Part shown: positions 1 through 9,600 of the stretch, one piece after another
Layout of the letters: each line of letters starts with the position of its first letter
Position numbering within the stretch: position 1 is the stretch's first letter
Assembly: GCA_023391015.1 (NCBI GenBank)
Contig: JAEWBT010000083.1
Coordinates: 1 to 46,219 of the forward strand
Direction: 5' to 3'
Source of the DNA: Bacteroidota bacterium
Lineage (GTDB): Bacteria; Bacteroidota; Bacteroidia; Chitinophagales; Chitinophagaceae
Length of the DNA: 46,219 nucleotides
Notes under the pieces: generated by a model
The model's database searches: none
The model's input: only the letters and a program-made list of their open reading frames with translations
Told to the model about the DNA's origin: nothing
Translations under genes and position numbers: made by a program

Positions 1-1001
1 GTTTTCCAGATGCTGCTCAGGTTGTATTGCAAGGCCAAGCCGCCGTTCAGCGCGTTGCTCACGTTGAGAAAATTGGGCACATCCACATAAAAATAACCGG
101 CGGTGGCGGCGAGCGTCGGCAGGTAACCAGCTTTGGCACTTTTGATGCCCACGGCAGCGGCTTCTTTCTGAAAACCCAATGCTTTCAGGTCGGCGCGATT
201 GCTTAAAGCCTGTTGCAGATACGCTTCGTAGGAGCCGTCCGGAAGTTGAATATTAGCATATGCTTTGCTCACTTCCAGGGCCGTATTTTCCGGAAGTCCG
301 ACCAGCAGCGCCAGGGTGCTTTTAGCAATTTCATAATTGCTTTGCGCTTCAAGCAGTTGCAGTTCGGTATTAGACGTTTGCAGGGCCGCTTTCAGCCGGT
401 CGTTGCGCGGAATCACACCGTTGGCTTCCAGCCGGTTAAACGTGGAATCACGTTGCTGGGCCGAGCGCAGGTTTTCCTCAATCACGTCAATCGCCTGCGA
501 GGCTTTATACACGTTGTTGTAGGCCTGGGTAATGGTGTAGGCCACCGCCGCACGGTCGTTTTGCGCCGAGAGGCGAACAGCTTCGCGCAGCAGGCGGGCG
601 CTTTCCTTGCCGTAGCGAATCCGGCCACCGGCATAAAGCGGCATCGAGAGGGACGCATTGGCCATAAAAAGCCGATTCACTTCCACCGGTGCGGGTTTTT
701 CGCCCGTCGTGTTGCCGCTGCTTGTTTGCAGAGGCACTTTCAGGTCTACCGTCGGCTGGTTCAAAAACAGTTGCTGGGCCGAGACAGAAGCTTCCGGCAG
801 GGCGGCTTCGCGGGCCGTTTCGTACTGCACCTGCGCCTGAATAATGCGGGCAGAGTCAATTTGCAGTTTGCCGCTTGCCTGAAGCCCCAGCCGAATGGCT
901 TCGGGCAGGGTAAGGGTCCGGCTTTCGCCCGCAGCCAGGGCCGAAAAGCCCAGCAACGAAAGTGCGCCCGCAGCCAGCGCGGTGCGGATTTTATTTTTCA
1001 T
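1..1001 (-). CDS. TolC-family outer-membrane efflux protein, C-terminus cut by window edge
   Basis: This is the outer-membrane channel of a tripartite efflux or type I secretion system. The minus-strand reading starts at ATG 1001 with a signal peptide (MKNKIRTALAAGALSLLGFS, cleaved near ALA). It continues with the alpha-helical TolC pattern: TLPEAIRLGLQ near the N-terminus, then long Ala/Gln/Leu-rich coiled-coil stretches (AAVAYTITQAYNNVYKASQA, TNTELQLLEAQSNYEIAK) and the repeat-2 motif LSNRADLKALGFQKEAA. About 333 residues are visible and the rest lies left of base 1. The start overlaps the end of the tetR gene by 11 bases, so the two are probably translationally coupled. An adaptor and a pump gene probably follow to the left, outside the window. 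It is not part of the complete pump at 5411-11450, which has its own outer-membrane protein. Confidence 0.9.
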   Translation of the reverse strand, partial: MKNKIRTALAAGALSLLGFSALAAGESRTLTLPEAIRLGLQASGKLQIDSARIIQAQVQYETAREAALPEASVSAQQLFLNQPTVDLKVPLQTSSGNTTGEKPAPVEVNRLFMANASLSMPLYAGGRIRYGKESARLLREAVRLSAQNDRAAVAYTITQAYNNVYKASQAIDVIEENLRSAQQRDSTFNRLEANGVIPRNDRLKAALQTSNTELQLLEAQSNYEIAKSTLALLVGLPENTALEVSKAYANIQLPDGSYEAYLQQALSNRADLKALGFQKEAAAVGIKSAKAGYLPTLAATAGYFYVDVPNFLNVSNALNGGLALQYNLSSIWK

Positions 1002-1617
1002 GGAGAAGCAGATACTTGAGAAGAGATTGGGTGTGTTGGAGAATGGTCTGGTTGTAATCTTCATTGAAGGTGGCTTCTGCCGTACCGCTGATTTTGTGGT
1101 AGGATTTATAGAAGTCGCGGTTGCCGACAAGCGCATTCACCGTGCCGATCAGGGTGCTGGTGAGCAAGACCACGTCAATATTTTTGCGGATATGGCCTTT
1201 CTGGGCCGCCAGTTTTAGCAGTGTTTCCAGGTGGCGGGCCATGGTGGTGCGCAGCTCGGTGATGATTTCCACGAAATCCTCGTTGCGTTTCATCGTTTGC
1301 TCTGTCATCAGGATGCGGGTAAAGCACACGTTTTGGATTTTGTGTTCGATAAACCGCCCCACGAAAGCTTCGATTTTCTCAACCGGCGTGGTGGTTTCAT
1401 CGGCCATCACCTCGTTCAGTAGTCGCACGGATTCATGTATACGCTCGCGGATGATTTCCTTCATCAACGCTTCTTTAGAGCCGAAGTAGTAGGAAATCAT
1501 CGACACGTTGGCCTCGGCCGCTGTGGCAATGTCGCGGATAGAAGTGCCGTCAAAGCCTTTCTCGGCAAAAAGCACCTCGGCTTCGCGCAGAATGCGGATG
1601 TTTTTTGGATCAGCCAT
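991..1617 (-). CDS. TetR/AcrR-family transcriptional regulator of the adjacent efflux operon
   Basis: This is a one-component repressor. It has an N-terminal helix-turn-helix (residues about 5-55: ILREAEVLFAEKGFDGTSIR, then AEANVSMISYYFGSKEAL, the classic TetR recognition helix with YYFGSKE) and a divergent helical ligand-binding domain. I place the start at ATG 1617 (MADPKNIRIL); an upstream in-frame ATG at 1635 would add only six non-conserved residues. Length is about 208 residues, normal for TetR. It sits directly upstream of, and overlaps, the TolC-type gene. Two palindromes lie 24-58 bases before the start (1641-1656 and 1660-1675), so it very probably represses its own operon and is released by a pump substrate. 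The ligand cannot be read from the sequence. Confidence 0.92.
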   Translation of the reverse strand: MADPKNIRILREAEVLFAEKGFDGTSIRDIATAAEANVSMISYYFGSKEALMKEIIRERIHESVRLLNEVMADETTTPVEKIEAFVGRFIEHKIQNVCFTRILMTEQTMKRNEDFVEIITELRTTMARHLETLLKLAAQKGHIRKNIDVVLLTSTLIGTVNALVGNRDFYKSYHKISGTAEATFNEDYNQTILQHTQSLLKYLLLHEK

Positions 1618-1640
1618 AATTTTTTCGGGACACAAAATTA

Positions 1641-1675
1641 AATCAAACGTTTGATTGATTCAAACAATCGTTTGA
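1641..1675. promoter_or_regulatory. Double TetR operator palindrome
   Basis: Bases 1641-1656 are a perfect 16-base palindrome, AATCAAACGTTTGATT. Bases 1660-1675 carry the same half-sites TCAAAC/GTTTGA separated by four bases. Both lie just upstream of the tetR start. TCAAAC/GTTTGA half-sites are typical of AcrR/TetR operators, so this is the likely autoregulatory site of the tetR-tolC operon. Confidence 0.8.
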
Positions 1676-1734
1676 TTTTTTGCTTTCTTTTCACAAAAAA
1701 CAAGCGCTGTTGATACCTGCGAAAGGCGCTTTAT

Positions 1735-1762
1735 TTCCGGAAAAACGGTGCTGTTTCCGGAA
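1735..1762. repeat. Pair of TTCCGGAA palindromes
   Basis: Two copies of the dispersed palindrome (1735-1742 and 1755-1762) lie between the small membrane protein gene and tetR, where no gene is present. They are 20 bases apart start to start, the same spacing as the pair at 9931 and 9951. Confidence 0.8.
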
Positions 1763-1819
1763 ATGAAAAATCCCCGTCCGTTGTGGACAGGGATTCTTCT
1801 TCAAAGATTTTAAAGAAGA

Positions 1820-1987
1820 CTACACCGAGCCGCGGCGGATAAAGCCCAGCAACAGGGAGATGATCGCTAAAACCAACAGAATGTGGATGAGGCTGCTGCC
1901 GGTACCAAATAGGTTCATACCGCCAAACTGGCCCAAAAGCCAGCCGATAATAAGAATCACGGCGATGATATACAGGATGGAACGCAT
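1820..1987 (-). CDS. Small Lmo0937-type membrane protein, 55 aa
   Basis: The minus-strand ORF starts at ATG 1987 and ends at the stop at 1820-1822. It encodes 55 residues: MRSILYIIAVILIIGWLLGQ, a short Gly/Asn linker, then IHILLVLAIISLLLGFIRRG. Two hydrophobic helices are joined by a short glycine-rich turn, with a basic end. This matches the small lmo0937/DUF5670-type membrane proteins that are common in Bacteroidota and often stress-induced. No enzymatic function is known. It is a stand-alone gene, and a longer overlapping ORF in another frame (1731-2039) is a shadow. The family assignment comes from pattern memory, but the two-helix topology is plain in the sequence. Confidence 0.8.
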   Translation of the reverse strand: MRSILYIIAVILIIGWLLGQFGGMNLFGTGSSLIHILLVLAIISLLLGFIRRGSV

Positions 1988-2474
1988 GGTGATAAAAAGG
2001 GGTTAGGGTGAAAAGAGATTGTTTAAGAGTTACTGACATTTTAAAAAATATTGTGCCACAAAATTTTATTCCAAAAGATTACGGAACCAACTGGTTTTTT
2101 TATATGCACCGTTCATAAACCCCCTTGATTCCTGCACTCCGCAGAGATTCCGAAAAAATGCGTAGAAATACGCTTGTACAGGCAGGTCGGGCGTAGCACC
2201 TTTGAGCCAGCTCCTGAAAAAATATCTTTAACCATTCTAATTAAGAAGTACAAGATCTAATTCCTACGCTCATCAACAAGAACACAAGATTTACAACAGC
2301 CAAAAAAGTTTCGCGGCAACGGTGAGAACAGGGAAAATATTACTGCGCGAAAAGTGAGCGCCGGTGGGTTTCGATCTCACCGGTTTTTTTTATGCCCAAA
2401 TAGTTTGTTTATCGCGCACCATTTTCCGGAAAATTATGGGAATAATGCCTTTTCAGGAGGTGTCAGAGTCCTCG
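1988..2474. other. Gene-free stretch with a terminator-like hairpin
   Basis: No convincing ORF is present in these 487 bases. Composition is AT-rich. The stretch holds a plus-strand hairpin followed by eight T residues (2361-2391) and one TTTTCCGGAAAA palindrome at 2422-2433. With no plus-strand gene upstream, the hairpin could end a small RNA transcribed from about 2250, but I cannot support a family. Confidence 0.5.
2361..2391 (+). terminator. Rho-independent terminator-like hairpin
   Basis: The stem CCGGTG (2361-2366) pairs with CACCGG (2378-2383) around an 11-base loop and is followed by a run of eight T. No protein gene on the plus strand ends here. Confidence 0.55.
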
Positions 2475-3854
2475 TTACTCCAACAAAATCACTTTCCGCA
2501 CAACAGTTTTATCCAAACAGGCGATTCTTAAAAAGTATGTTCCGGGCGGGTAGGGAAGGGCAATTTGAGTTTTCCCTGCCGGAAGGTTGGCGTTCAGCAC
2601 TTCCAGTCCAATGCTGTTTACAAGGCTGATCCGGATAGCCGCAGGCACTTCTACCCACACCTGTTTTCCAGAAATCGCCGGGTTCGGGTACACCTGGATT
2701 TCGGGAAACGCGGTTGCTTTATCTATACCCGAAGGCGTGGTCGTGTTCAACTGGATGCCGATCCGGCCATTCAGGTTGGCCCAGACCGCGTCGGGGCGGC
2801 TGTCGCCGTTCATATCCCGCAGCACGCAGCCATAAAGCGCGCCGGTGGGCACCGCTTCCTGATGAACCAGTTGCTGTGTGTCCAGCACGCCACTGCCCAA
2901 GTTTTTAAACCACACGGCACGGTTTACTTGATCATAAACGCCTAAAACGTCGGTCTTGCCGTCGCCGTCCACATCCGCAAAAGCAAAGTCGCGGTAAGAA
3001 GCGTTGGCAGGTTTCAACAATCCAATACTATTGAAAACACCCGATCCGTTGTTGGCAAAAACATGCGCTGTGTTATCTGCCATCAGCATATCGTCGATGC
3101 CATCGCCGGTCAGGTCGCCGGGGGCCAAGAGAAAACTGATGGTTCCCGCAGTGGTGCCGGCATAGGTAAAGCTGCCGGTACCGGTATTTAAAAAAGTCAT
3201 GAACCCGCTGGTGGCCACCGCAAAATCCGGAAAAGCATCGCCATTGAAATTTCCGGTAACAAGGTCATATAATTCTGTCTGCAGACTGTCTGGAATTACG
3301 GAACGGGCCGTATCAAAAGTGCCATTGCCAGCGCCGGGAAACAGCAGAACCGTAAAATGATCCTTGACCAGCACGTCCATGTGTCCGTCGCCGGTGAAAT
3401 CTCCGCTCACCATCCGGGTTGTAACTGCGCCATTGGCACCCATCCTGGGCGAAGTAATGGGGGTTCGTGTTGGAAAAGAGCTGTTTGAATTAAGGTATAA
3501 ATACAAAGCTTTGGCCCGGTTATCCAGCACCAAAAGGTCTGCCTTGCCATCCGAGTTGTAATCGGCGAGCAAGGCGTCGGCTACTTCGGTAAACGGCCCC
3601 GAAACGGGCTGCGCAACCGAAAAAGTGCCATTGCCGGTTCCCAGATAATAATCCACTTTGCTGGGCGTGCGGCCACAGCGCAAGAGGTCCGGAATGCCGT
3701 CGTTGTTTGCATCGCCGGTGCGCAGCCGTACGCCGAGGCCGGGACCCGAGCCGGGCGCTTCCACAATCGTGGGGGTGGGCGCAAACTGAGCGTGGGCGGT
3801 TGTAATTCCGGAAATTAAAAGACTTCCAAAAGCAAGACAGCGTAGGAAAAACAT
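2475..3854 (-). CDS. Secreted FG-GAP/VCBS repeat protein with type IX sorting tail
   Basis: This is a cell-surface or secreted protein. An N-terminal signal peptide (MFFLRCLAFGSLLISGITTA) is followed by at least seven calcium-binding VCBS/FG-GAP repeats. Each carries a D-x-[DN]-x-D-G-x-x-D core such as GDANNDGIPDLL, ADYNSDGKADLL, GDFTGDGHMDVL, GDLTGDGIDDML and ADVDGDGKTDVL, together forming a likely beta-propeller. The last 75 or so residues are a type A type IX secretion sorting domain: VYPNPAISGKQVWVEVP, then GKTQIALPYPPGTYFLRI and a basic end. The protein should therefore be exported by the PorU/PorV machinery encoded further along. I start at ATG 3854; ATG 3872 would add six residues. A -7 box lies 36 bases upstream. 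The ligand or substrate is unknown. Confidence 0.88.
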   Translation of the reverse strand: MFFLRCLAFGSLLISGITTAHAQFAPTPTIVEAPGSGPGLGVRLRTGDANNDGIPDLLRCGRTPSKVDYYLGTGNGTFSVAQPVSGPFTEVADALLADYNSDGKADLLVLDNRAKALYLYLNSNSSFPTRTPITSPRMGANGAVTTRMVSGDFTGDGHMDVLVKDHFTVLLFPGAGNGTFDTARSVIPDSLQTELYDLVTGNFNGDAFPDFAVATSGFMTFLNTGTGSFTYAGTTAGTISFLLAPGDLTGDGIDDMLMADNTAHVFANNGSGVFNSIGLLKPANASYRDFAFADVDGDGKTDVLGVYDQVNRAVWFKNLGSGVLDTQQLVHQEAVPTGALYGCVLRDMNGDSRPDAVWANLNGRIGIQLNTTTPSGIDKATAFPEIQVYPNPAISGKQVWVEVPAAIRISLVNSIGLEVLNANLPAGKTQIALPYPPGTYFLRIACLDKTVVRKVILLE

Positions 3855-3889
3855 GATTTTTAGCGCTTCCAATATTTTAAATTGGAAAC

Positions 3890-3897
3890 CAAAAATA
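3890..3897 (-). promoter_or_regulatory. -7 box TATTTTTG for the FG-GAP gene
   Basis: This is an exact match to the Bacteroidota sigma-ABfr -7 consensus TAnnTTTG on the minus strand. It lies 36 bases before ATG 3854 and 18 before ATG 3872. Confidence 0.6.
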
Positions 3898-4028
3898 TAT
3901 TGTATCGGGCAAATCCTGAGAAAAAATTACCTGAAATGCTGCACGGTCGGAAGCAGCTGTTTTTTGGGATTTAAAAGACAGGATTTCCGGAAAATATTTT
4001 CCTGGAAATGCGCACACGCTTATAGACG

Positions 4029-4058
4029 CAAAAAAGCCGCGAATGTTCGCGGCTTTTT
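4029..4058 (-). terminator. Terminator downstream of tRNA-Lys
   Basis: This is a perfect hairpin with arms GCCGCGAA/TTCGCGGC, flanked by A and T runs (AAAAAGCCGCGAA, TG, TTCGCGGCTTTTT). It lies 5 bases beyond the tRNA 3' end and can work in both directions. Confidence 0.85.
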
Positions 4059-4062
4059 GAAG

Positions 4063-4135
4063 TGATTTGGCTGGGACTCGAACCCAGGGCCCATACATTA
4101 AAAGTGTATTGCTCTACCAACTGAGCTACCAAATC
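4063..4135 (-). tRNA. tRNA-Lys (anticodon TTT)
   Basis: The 73-base minus-strand gene folds into a complete cloverleaf. The acceptor stem is GATTTGG/CCAAATC with discriminator A. The D-arm holds TAGCTCAGTTGGTAGAGC. The anticodon arm is ATACA-CTTTTAA-TGTAT, giving anticodon TTT (Lys). The T-arm is CTGGG-TTCGAGT-CCCAG. No CCA is encoded. An exact -7 promoter box lies 30 bases upstream and a strong terminator lies just downstream. I see no duplicated 3' end nearby that would mark an integrated element. Confidence 0.97.
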
Positions 4136-4164
4136 GTCCACCTGCTTAATCGCTAAGCGGGGTG

Positions 4165-4172
4165 CAAAAATA
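4165..4172 (-). promoter_or_regulatory. -7 box TATTTTTG for tRNA-Lys
   Basis: This exact TAnnTTTG match on the minus strand ends 30 bases before the tRNA 5' end, a usual leader length for a processed tRNA precursor. Confidence 0.65.
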
Positions 4173-4250
4173 AGCAGGTTTCTGAAAATGCCAAATCTTT
4201 TTTCCGGTTTGGGGAAATTCTGTTTTGTGGTTGCTGCTGTATGCGTTGTT

Positions 4251-5207
4251 TTAACCCGTATTGGGAACAGAGATATCCGGAGAAGGGCTGGTAATGGAAT
4301 GGCTCTGATACTGATTCAACCGGTTTAAAAAGAGTATCGTTTTCCCCGCCGCATTTTCATACATCGGTTCAAACGAAGCGCCGTAGATAATCTCACTGCT
4401 TACATAGCTCGTGCGGGCAATGACGCTGCTGCTAAAATGTTCGTCAAAGGCGTTGAGGTGCACTAAAAGCTCAATCCCAAGTGTGTTGTAGTCGGCTTCC
4501 GAGAGGCCATAGAGTGGGCTTTCCGGTGTGAGCACATGGGCAACTGTCCAGCTTAAATACAAGGCGTTAAAAGCGTCTTCTCGCAGGGAAAGCGGAACAA
4601 ACCGGTAGCCGTTTTCGGCAGTAGCATCCCGTAAGGCAACACTGACCCGCATTTTTAATTCATAGATCCGCGCCTTTTTGTTGGCCACCAGCCGAAACGT
4701 CAAAACCGGGTGTTTCCCGGAAAAATCTACCAGTGCAAAGTGGCTGAACCGGATATAGGCCCGCGGGCGCACAAACCGGCCGTAGAGCGTGCCGGTAATA
4801 ATCGCTAAAGTAAGAATCCCGATAAGTGCTTCAAAGGCAGCAATGGCATTGGTAAGCAACCCCACCGGGCTCACCCGCCCATAACCTACCGTGGTCAGGG
4901 TTTGGGAAGAAAAAAAGAAGGCCTCTTCAAACCGTTCAAATGGGGTAGTAAATATTAATCCTTTAAGATGTCTCTGGCTAAAAAGAAAATAAAAGATAGC
5001 AAACAGAAAGTTTATCGTGGTATAGTAGAGCAATACCAGAAATAAAAACTTCCAGATAGGCATTTCCTGCAGGTAGTGATAAATATTGAGCCGATCAAAC
5101 CGGCTTTCGCCTATCCGGACTACATTGGGTGTCCCGTTTTTTTGAACAAACCGGTGAACAGGCGCTTTCCGGCGGCGGGTTAGAATTTTCTTTATTGAAA
5201 AAGACAT
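4251..5207 (-). CDS. Inward-rectifier (KirBac-type) potassium channel
   Basis: This 318-residue subunit has the Kir layout. A short cytoplasmic N-terminus with a slide helix is followed by TM1 (about 53-78, rich in F/L/Y), a pore helix with filter TVGYG at 106-110, TM2 (about 118-143) and a C-terminal cytoplasmic immunoglobulin-like domain from about 148 (RPRAYIRFSHFALVDFSGKH, later LSWTVAHVLTPESPLYG, both typical of Kir). Four subunits would form a K+-selective pore gated by the cytoplasmic domain and lipids. The filter is intact, so the gene looks functional. It stands alone between the tRNA and the efflux operon, which runs the opposite way. I do not see a clear promoter box upstream. Family assignment is secure; physiological role is not known. 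Confidence 0.93.
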   Translation of the reverse strand: MSFSIKKILTRRRKAPVHRFVQKNGTPNVVRIGESRFDRLNIYHYLQEMPIWKFLFLVLLYYTTINFLFAIFYFLFSQRHLKGLIFTTPFERFEEAFFFSSQTLTTVGYGRVSPVGLLTNAIAAFEALIGILTLAIITGTLYGRFVRPRAYIRFSHFALVDFSGKHPVLTFRLVANKKARIYELKMRVSVALRDATAENGYRFVPLSLREDAFNALYLSWTVAHVLTPESPLYGLSEADYNTLGIELLVHLNAFDEHFSSSVIARTSYVSSEIIYGASFEPMYENAAGKTILFLNRLNQYQSHSITSPSPDISVPNTG

Positions 5208-5410
5208 AAAACGCAGGAACTATGGCTTCTCAGGTTGTTGCCTGCCAAGCACTTTATCATTGCAGAATAATATCGCACCCGGATAGCGGTTTAACCCACT
5301 CTTATCAACGATTTTAGGCTTTTGCGTGTTGTTTTGCAAAACTCCGGACGTTGTTGGCGGTATCTTTTTAGGAAAGAAGGCTGGCAAATGTCTTTTCTCC
5401 AAAAAATTTT

Positions 5411-6601
5411 ATGGTTCCTGTTTATTTCCGGAAACACTCCCGTTTCCGGCTTCTGGTGGTTTTGATTCTGACCCTTGGAGTAACATCCTGTGGCGGCGAT
5501 AAAGGCGAAAGCGACAAGGACGCGTCTAAAGCCCCGAAAACCTACAAAGTGTTGCCCGTGCAACGTGGTTTTGTAACCCTTTTTAATAACTTTCCCGCCA
5601 CCCTGCAGGGGCAAAACGTAGTGGAAATCCGTCCCAAAATTGACGGTTTTATTGAGCAGGTGTATGTGGATGAAGGCGCAACGGTTCGGCGTGGACAGCC
5701 TTTGTTTCGCATTAGTAATCCCCAGTTCCAGCAGGACCTCGTCACGGCTCAGGCCGGCGTGAGCAGCATTGAAGCCCGCGTGGCCGAAGCCCGTTTGCAG
5801 GTCGTGAAAACCAAGCCGCTCGTAGCCGAAGGCATTGTCAGCAAATACCAGCTGCAATCTGCCCAACTGGCGCTGCAGGCACAGGAAGCAGCCCTCGCGC
5901 AAGCTAAAGCCGCTGTGGTGAATGCCCGGACCAACGTGGGGTACACGGTAGTCAGCAGCCCGGTAGATGGTGTGGTGGGCCTCCTGCCCATGCGGCAGGG
6001 TAGCCTCGTGAGTAGCAATATGGCTATGCCGCTTACCACCATTGCCTCTACCGGCAACATCTATGCCTATTTTGCCCAAACGGAAAAAGACCTTTTAGAG
6101 TTTACCCGTTCGCATCCCGGGGCAACGCTCCAGCAAAAGCTTTCGTCCCTGCCGCCGGTTTCCCTGATTCTTGCCGATGGTACCGAGTACGGCCCCAAAG
6201 GCCGCGTTCAAACCGCCAGTGGACTTATCAGTAACAATACCGGCTCGGTGAGTCTTCGCGCGGTTTTTCCAAATCCACAAGGCATTCTGGCCACCGGCGG
6301 AAGCGCCACGGTGCGCATCCCACAACACCTGGAGAACGTGATTCTGATTCCCCAATCGGCGACTTACGAATTATTAGACAAACGGCTGGTTTATGTGGTG
6401 GCCAACGACAACAAAGTGCACAGTGTGCCGGTAACTGTAACAGCAGTGCCGGGCGGTGACCTGTTTGTGGTGAATGAAGGACTGCGCGAAGGCGACCGCG
6501 TGGTTACCGAAGGCTTGATTGGCCTAAAGGACAGTACTACCATCAAGCCCGTGCCGATGAACGCTGATAGTTTTCTTCAACAAGCGCAAAAACAACCTTA
6601 A
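5411..6601 (+). CDS. RND efflux periplasmic adaptor (AcrA/MexA family) lipoprotein
   Basis: This is the membrane-fusion protein linking the RND pump to the outer-membrane channel. The start at 5411 gives a lipoprotein signal peptide with lipobox LGVTSC (Cys27). A biotinyl-lipoyl half-motif follows (EIRPKIDGFIEQVYVDEGAT, then VRRGQPLF), then an alpha-helical hairpin (about 100-170, QAGVSSIEARVAEARLQV onward), the second lipoyl half (NVGYTVVSSPVDGVVGLLP), a beta-barrel and a membrane-proximal domain ending in GLREGDRVVTEGLIGLKDST. Length 396 aa is typical. It is six bases upstream of the pump gene, so the two form an operon. A TTCCGGAA copy lies within codons 6-8. Confidence 0.95.
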   Translation: MVPVYFRKHSRFRLLVVLILTLGVTSCGGDKGESDKDASKAPKTYKVLPVQRGFVTLFNNFPATLQGQNVVEIRPKIDGFIEQVYVDEGATVRRGQPLFRISNPQFQQDLVTAQAGVSSIEARVAEARLQVVKTKPLVAEGIVSKYQLQSAQLALQAQEAALAQAKAAVVNARTNVGYTVVSSPVDGVVGLLPMRQGSLVSSNMAMPLTTIASTGNIYAYFAQTEKDLLEFTRSHPGATLQQKLSSLPPVSLILADGTEYGPKGRVQTASGLISNNTGSVSLRAVFPNPQGILATGGSATVRIPQHLENVILIPQSATYELLDKRLVYVVANDNKVHSVPVTVTAVPGGDLFVVNEGLREGDRVVTEGLIGLKDSTTIKPVPMNADSFLQQAQKQP

Positions 6602-6607
6602 TCCGGC

Positions 6608-9600
6608 ATGAAAAACCCAAAGCCGGGTACACCTTCCGGCAAAAAAGATACGTTCCTCAAAACGTTTATTGAGCGACCCGTTCTCAGTACGGTGATCTCT
6701 ATTTTGATTGTATTGTTGGGCATTTTGGGGCTTATTTCTCTGCCTATCGCTCAGTACCCCGATATCTCACCACCCACGGTGCAGGTGTCGGCCAACTACC
6801 CCGGGGCCAGTGCCGACGTGATGCTCAAAAGTGTGGTAGTTCCCCTGGAAGAGCAAATCAACGGGGTAGAAGGCATGAGCTATATCACGTCTTCGGCTAC
6901 CAACAACGGCTCGGCCACCATCAGTGTGTATTTTAAGGTGGGCACGGACCCCGATATGGCGGCGGTGAACGTGCAAAACCGCGTCTCCAGTGCCACCAGC
7001 CAGTTACCGCAGGAAGTTACCCAGTCGGGCGTAACGGTGCGTAAGCGACAAAGCAGCACCCTGATGATTGCGTCTATCTACAGCGACAACCCGGCTTTTG
7101 ACGCGACATTTTTGCAGAACTACGCCGAAATCAATATCATTCCGCTCCTCAAAAGGGTAAATGGGGTGGGAGATGCCAGTTCATTTGGGCAATACCAATA
7201 CGCCATGCGCATCTGGCTGAAACCCGACGTGATGGCGCTCTATGGCCTCACGCCCGCCGATGTGACCGCCGCGCTCAACAGCCAGAATATTGAGGCCGCA
7301 CCCGGAAAATTCGGTGAAAACAGCAGCCAGAGCTTTCAGTACGTGATTAAGTATAAAGGCCGGTTGCAGTCCACCGAGGAGTTCGAAAACATCGTGGTGA
7401 AGGCAGCTGAAGGCGGCAAACTGTTGCGACTCAAAGATGTGGCCCGCGTAGAATTGGGCGCGCAGGACTACAGTACCATTGGCAAGCTTAATAACCGTCC
7501 GGTGGTCAACATCGGTATCAACCAAACGCCCGGTGCCAACGCCCGCGACGTGATCAACGAGTGTAAAAAAGTACTGGGCGAAGCCGAAAAAACCTATCCC
7601 GCCGGTCTGCACAATATTTTTCTGGTGGATGCCAACCGCTTTCTGGACGCGTCTATTGAGCAGGTACTGCACACCTTGGTGGAGTGTTTTATCCTCGTTT
7701 TTCTGGTGATCTTCCTGTTTTTGCAGGATTTTCGTTCTACGTTGATTCCCGGAATTGCGGTGCCGGTTTCCATTATCGGAACCTTCTTTTTCCTTTATCT
7801 CTTTAATTTCTCCATCAATCTTCTGACGCTTTTTGCCCTCGTGCTGGCCATCGGCATTGTGGTGGATGACGCCATTGTGGTGGTAGAAGCCGTTCACGCC
7901 AAGCTAGAAGAAGGCTATACCTCTGCCCGGCGCGCATCCATTGATGCGATGAGCGAGATTTCCGGCGCCATCTTTTCCATTACACTTGTGATGGCGGCGG
8001 TGTTTGTGCCAGTGGCATTTCTGGGCGGCTCGGCGGGCGTTTTTTACCGGCAGTTTGGGATTACCCTGGCCATCGCCATCCTGATTTCGGCAATCAACGC
8101 CCTGACGCTTTGCCCGGCCTTGACGGCAGTGTTTTTAAAGCCTCACGTGGCTGCCGATGCCAATGGTAAAAAGCCCGGTTTTATGAAGCGGTTTCAGATT
8201 GGGTTCAACGCTGCTTATGACCGGATGCTGGGCCGCTACGTGGCTTCTATGCGTTTCTTATTGAAGCGAAAAGTGATTGCGCTGGTTGCTGTTGGCGTTT
8301 TTGCAGTAGCGCTTTTTGGGTTGATGAAAACCACCCCTTCCAGCTTTGTGCCGAATGAAGATATGGGAACGGTGTATGTCAATATCATGATGCCGCCCGC
8401 CACCTCGCTGGAGCGCACCACTGAAGTGGCCGACGAGGTTGCCAAAATCGTTCGTACCATTCCGGAAGTCAAAAGCTCGATGCGCATGGCAGGTCGCAAT
8501 TTTATGGCCGGAAACGGTAGTGCCTACGCCATTATTTTCATGCAGCTGCAGCCGTGGAAAGAACGCAAGGCCAACATTGAAGAGGTGATCACCGAGCTGC
8601 GCCGCAAAACTGCTCACATCCGCGAAGCCAAAATATTTCCTATTTCTGCCCCAACGATTACCGGTTTTGGCCAAAGTGGCGGGTTTGAGTTTCAGTTGGA
8701 AGATAAAGCAGGCAGCACCATTGACGAGTTTTATGCCGTTTCCCAACACTTTCTGGAAGCCCTCAATGCCCGTCCGGAAATCCAGTATGCCACCACTTCG
8801 TTCAACCCCGGTTTTCCGCAGTACCAGTTAGATGTAAACGTGGAGCGGGCCCTGGAAGCGGGCGTAAATGTCAACGACCTGTTGCGCACGATGGGCGCGT
8901 ATTACGGCTCGGCCTACGTGAGCAACTTCAACGAATACGGCAAGCAGTACCGTGTGATGATTCAGGCTGACACCAGCTACCGTGCCTCGCCCGAAGGCCT
9001 TTCCAGTGTTTTTGTGCGCACTGCTAATGGCGCGATGGCTCCCATCAGCTCGTTTATCACCCTGAAGCGGGTGTACGGCCCGGAAAGTATTTCACGCTTT
9101 AACCTTTATACCGCCATGCAGGTTACCGGTACACCTGACCCGAAGTACAGTACCGGACAAGCACTTGCCGCCATTGAGGAAGTGGCCGCGCAGGCCCTGC
9201 CACCCGGCTACGGCTACGAGTTTTCCGGCATCAGTCGCGAAGAACAGCAAAGCGGCAGCCAGTCGGCCTACATTTTCGCGCTTTGCCTGGTGTTTGTGTA
9301 TTTCATCCTGTGCGCCCAGTACGAAAGCTACTTGTTGCCCTTCGCAGTGCTCCTCACCCTGCCCGCCGGCCTGATGGGAACCTTCCTGTTTATCAAGCCC
9401 TTCGGTATTGACAACAACATCTACATTCAGATTTCGCTTATCGTGTTGATTGGACTGTTGGCCAAAAACGCCATCCTGATTGTAGAGTTTGCCTTGCAGC
9501 GTCGCCGGCAGGGACTCACACTGTTCCGGGCCGCCGTGGAAGGGGCCGAGGCCCGTTTGCGTCCCATCCTGATGACCTCTTTCGCCTTCATCTTCGGCCT

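Noticed and set aside
1731..2039. 102-codon ORF overlapping the small membrane protein
   Set aside because: It is in another frame on the same strand as the clean two-helix Lmo0937-type ORF and contains no hydrophobic segment or family motif.
4063..4135. tRNA-Lys as an integration site
   Set aside because: No repeated tRNA 3' end, integrase or island boundary is visible within the window on either side.
5220..5402. 60-codon minus-strand ORF between the K+ channel and the efflux adaptor
   Set aside because: There is no signal peptide or recognisable composition, and the sequence reads like a promoter region.
7181..7897. 238-codon ORF antisense to the RND pump
   Set aside because: It is antisense to the conserved AcrB frame, including the Asp-Asp relay, and has no domain.
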